Of a stretch of 6,592 bases of DNA, positions 6,474-6,592 are shown piece by piece. The number at the start of each line of letters is the position of its first letter. The stretch's first letter is position 1. The stretch covers positions 1 to 6,592 of the forward strand of contig JAAFIT010000142.1 of assembly GCA_013298745.1 (NCBI GenBank), given 5' to 3'. This DNA comes from Sphingomonadales bacterium (GTDB lineage: Bacteria; Pseudomonadota; Alphaproteobacteria; Sphingomonadales; Sphingomonadaceae). The position numbers were made by a program, and so were the translations under genes. The notes under the pieces are model-generated. The model was not told the origin of the DNA, searched no databases, and saw only the letters and a program-made list of their open reading frames with translations.

Positions 6474-6503
6474 CCGCTGTCCTGGCACGGCCAAGGACAG
6501 CGG
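6474..6503. repeat. Perfect 10-bp inverted repeat
   Basis: CCGCTGTCCT (6474-6483) pairs with AGGACAGCGG (6494-6503); an inner GGC/GCC adds three pairs with one bulged A. There is no U-tract, so a simple terminator is unlikely. A smaller hairpin, CGGC-TTC-GCCG (6449-6459), lies just before it. The rest of 6504-6592 holds no gene I can support; the window ends in TTGGAGGGGG, which could be the ribosome binding site of a gene starting beyond the edge. Confidence 0.6.
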
Positions 6504-6592
6504 CACACTATAAGTCGGGTTCCCCGTCAGTCGCTGAACGCGAGCAAGACGCACCGGCCAAGATCAAGTAGCCACGGTGCAATTGGAGGGGG

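Noticed and set aside
6380..6571. Plus-strand open frame of 63 codons at the right end
   Set aside because: It runs through two hairpins, has no ribosome binding site and starts inside the terminator tail.

Overview
The window looks like accessory DNA, from a plasmid or an integrative/conjugative element, of a GC-rich alphaproteobacterium. The best taxonomic clue is a full-length CcrM-type GANTC adenine methyltransferase, a family centred on Alphaproteobacteria. The many short genes that overlap by four bases and are strongly GC-biased at third codon positions suit a sphingomonad-like host; that last step is inference from general resemblance, not from a database search.

Layout. (1) 1-194: the 3' end of a single-stranded DNA-binding protein gene (acidic tail ending DDIPF) and a strong intrinsic terminator. 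(2) 195-580: no convincing gene. (3) 581-1437, plus strand: two unrecognised genes. (4) 1470-2114, plus strand: a HigB/HigA-type toxin-antitoxin pair, toxin first, behind a perfect palindrome that overlaps its promoter, with a near-leaderless start. (5) 2142-3738, plus strand: a 10-bp hairpin that runs into a ribosome binding site, then four small tightly packed unknown genes, one of them a probable zinc-binding protein. (6) 3801-5408, minus strand: a three-gene overlapping operon whose last gene is the CcrM-type methyltransferase and whose first encodes a small charged protein that resembles TraC-like transfer accessory proteins in size and layout. (7) 5409-5818: a non-coding, structured stretch with a 26-bp hairpin that is fully paired only as minus-strand RNA, and near it the octamer TGCGCCCT found at MOBQ-type nick sites. 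(8) 5819-6334, plus strand: a 77-residue unknown and a DUF4326 protein, followed by a terminator and further stem-loops to the window end.

How it may fit together. An ssb gene, a solitary methyltransferase, a toxin-antitoxin module and small unknown genes beside a candidate transfer origin resemble the 'leading region' of a conjugative element, where genes that help incoming single-stranded DNA survive are concentrated. The gene contents are seen in the sequence; the origin of transfer and the leading-region reading are hypotheses. No relaxase, replication initiator, integrase or type IV secretion gene lies in the window.
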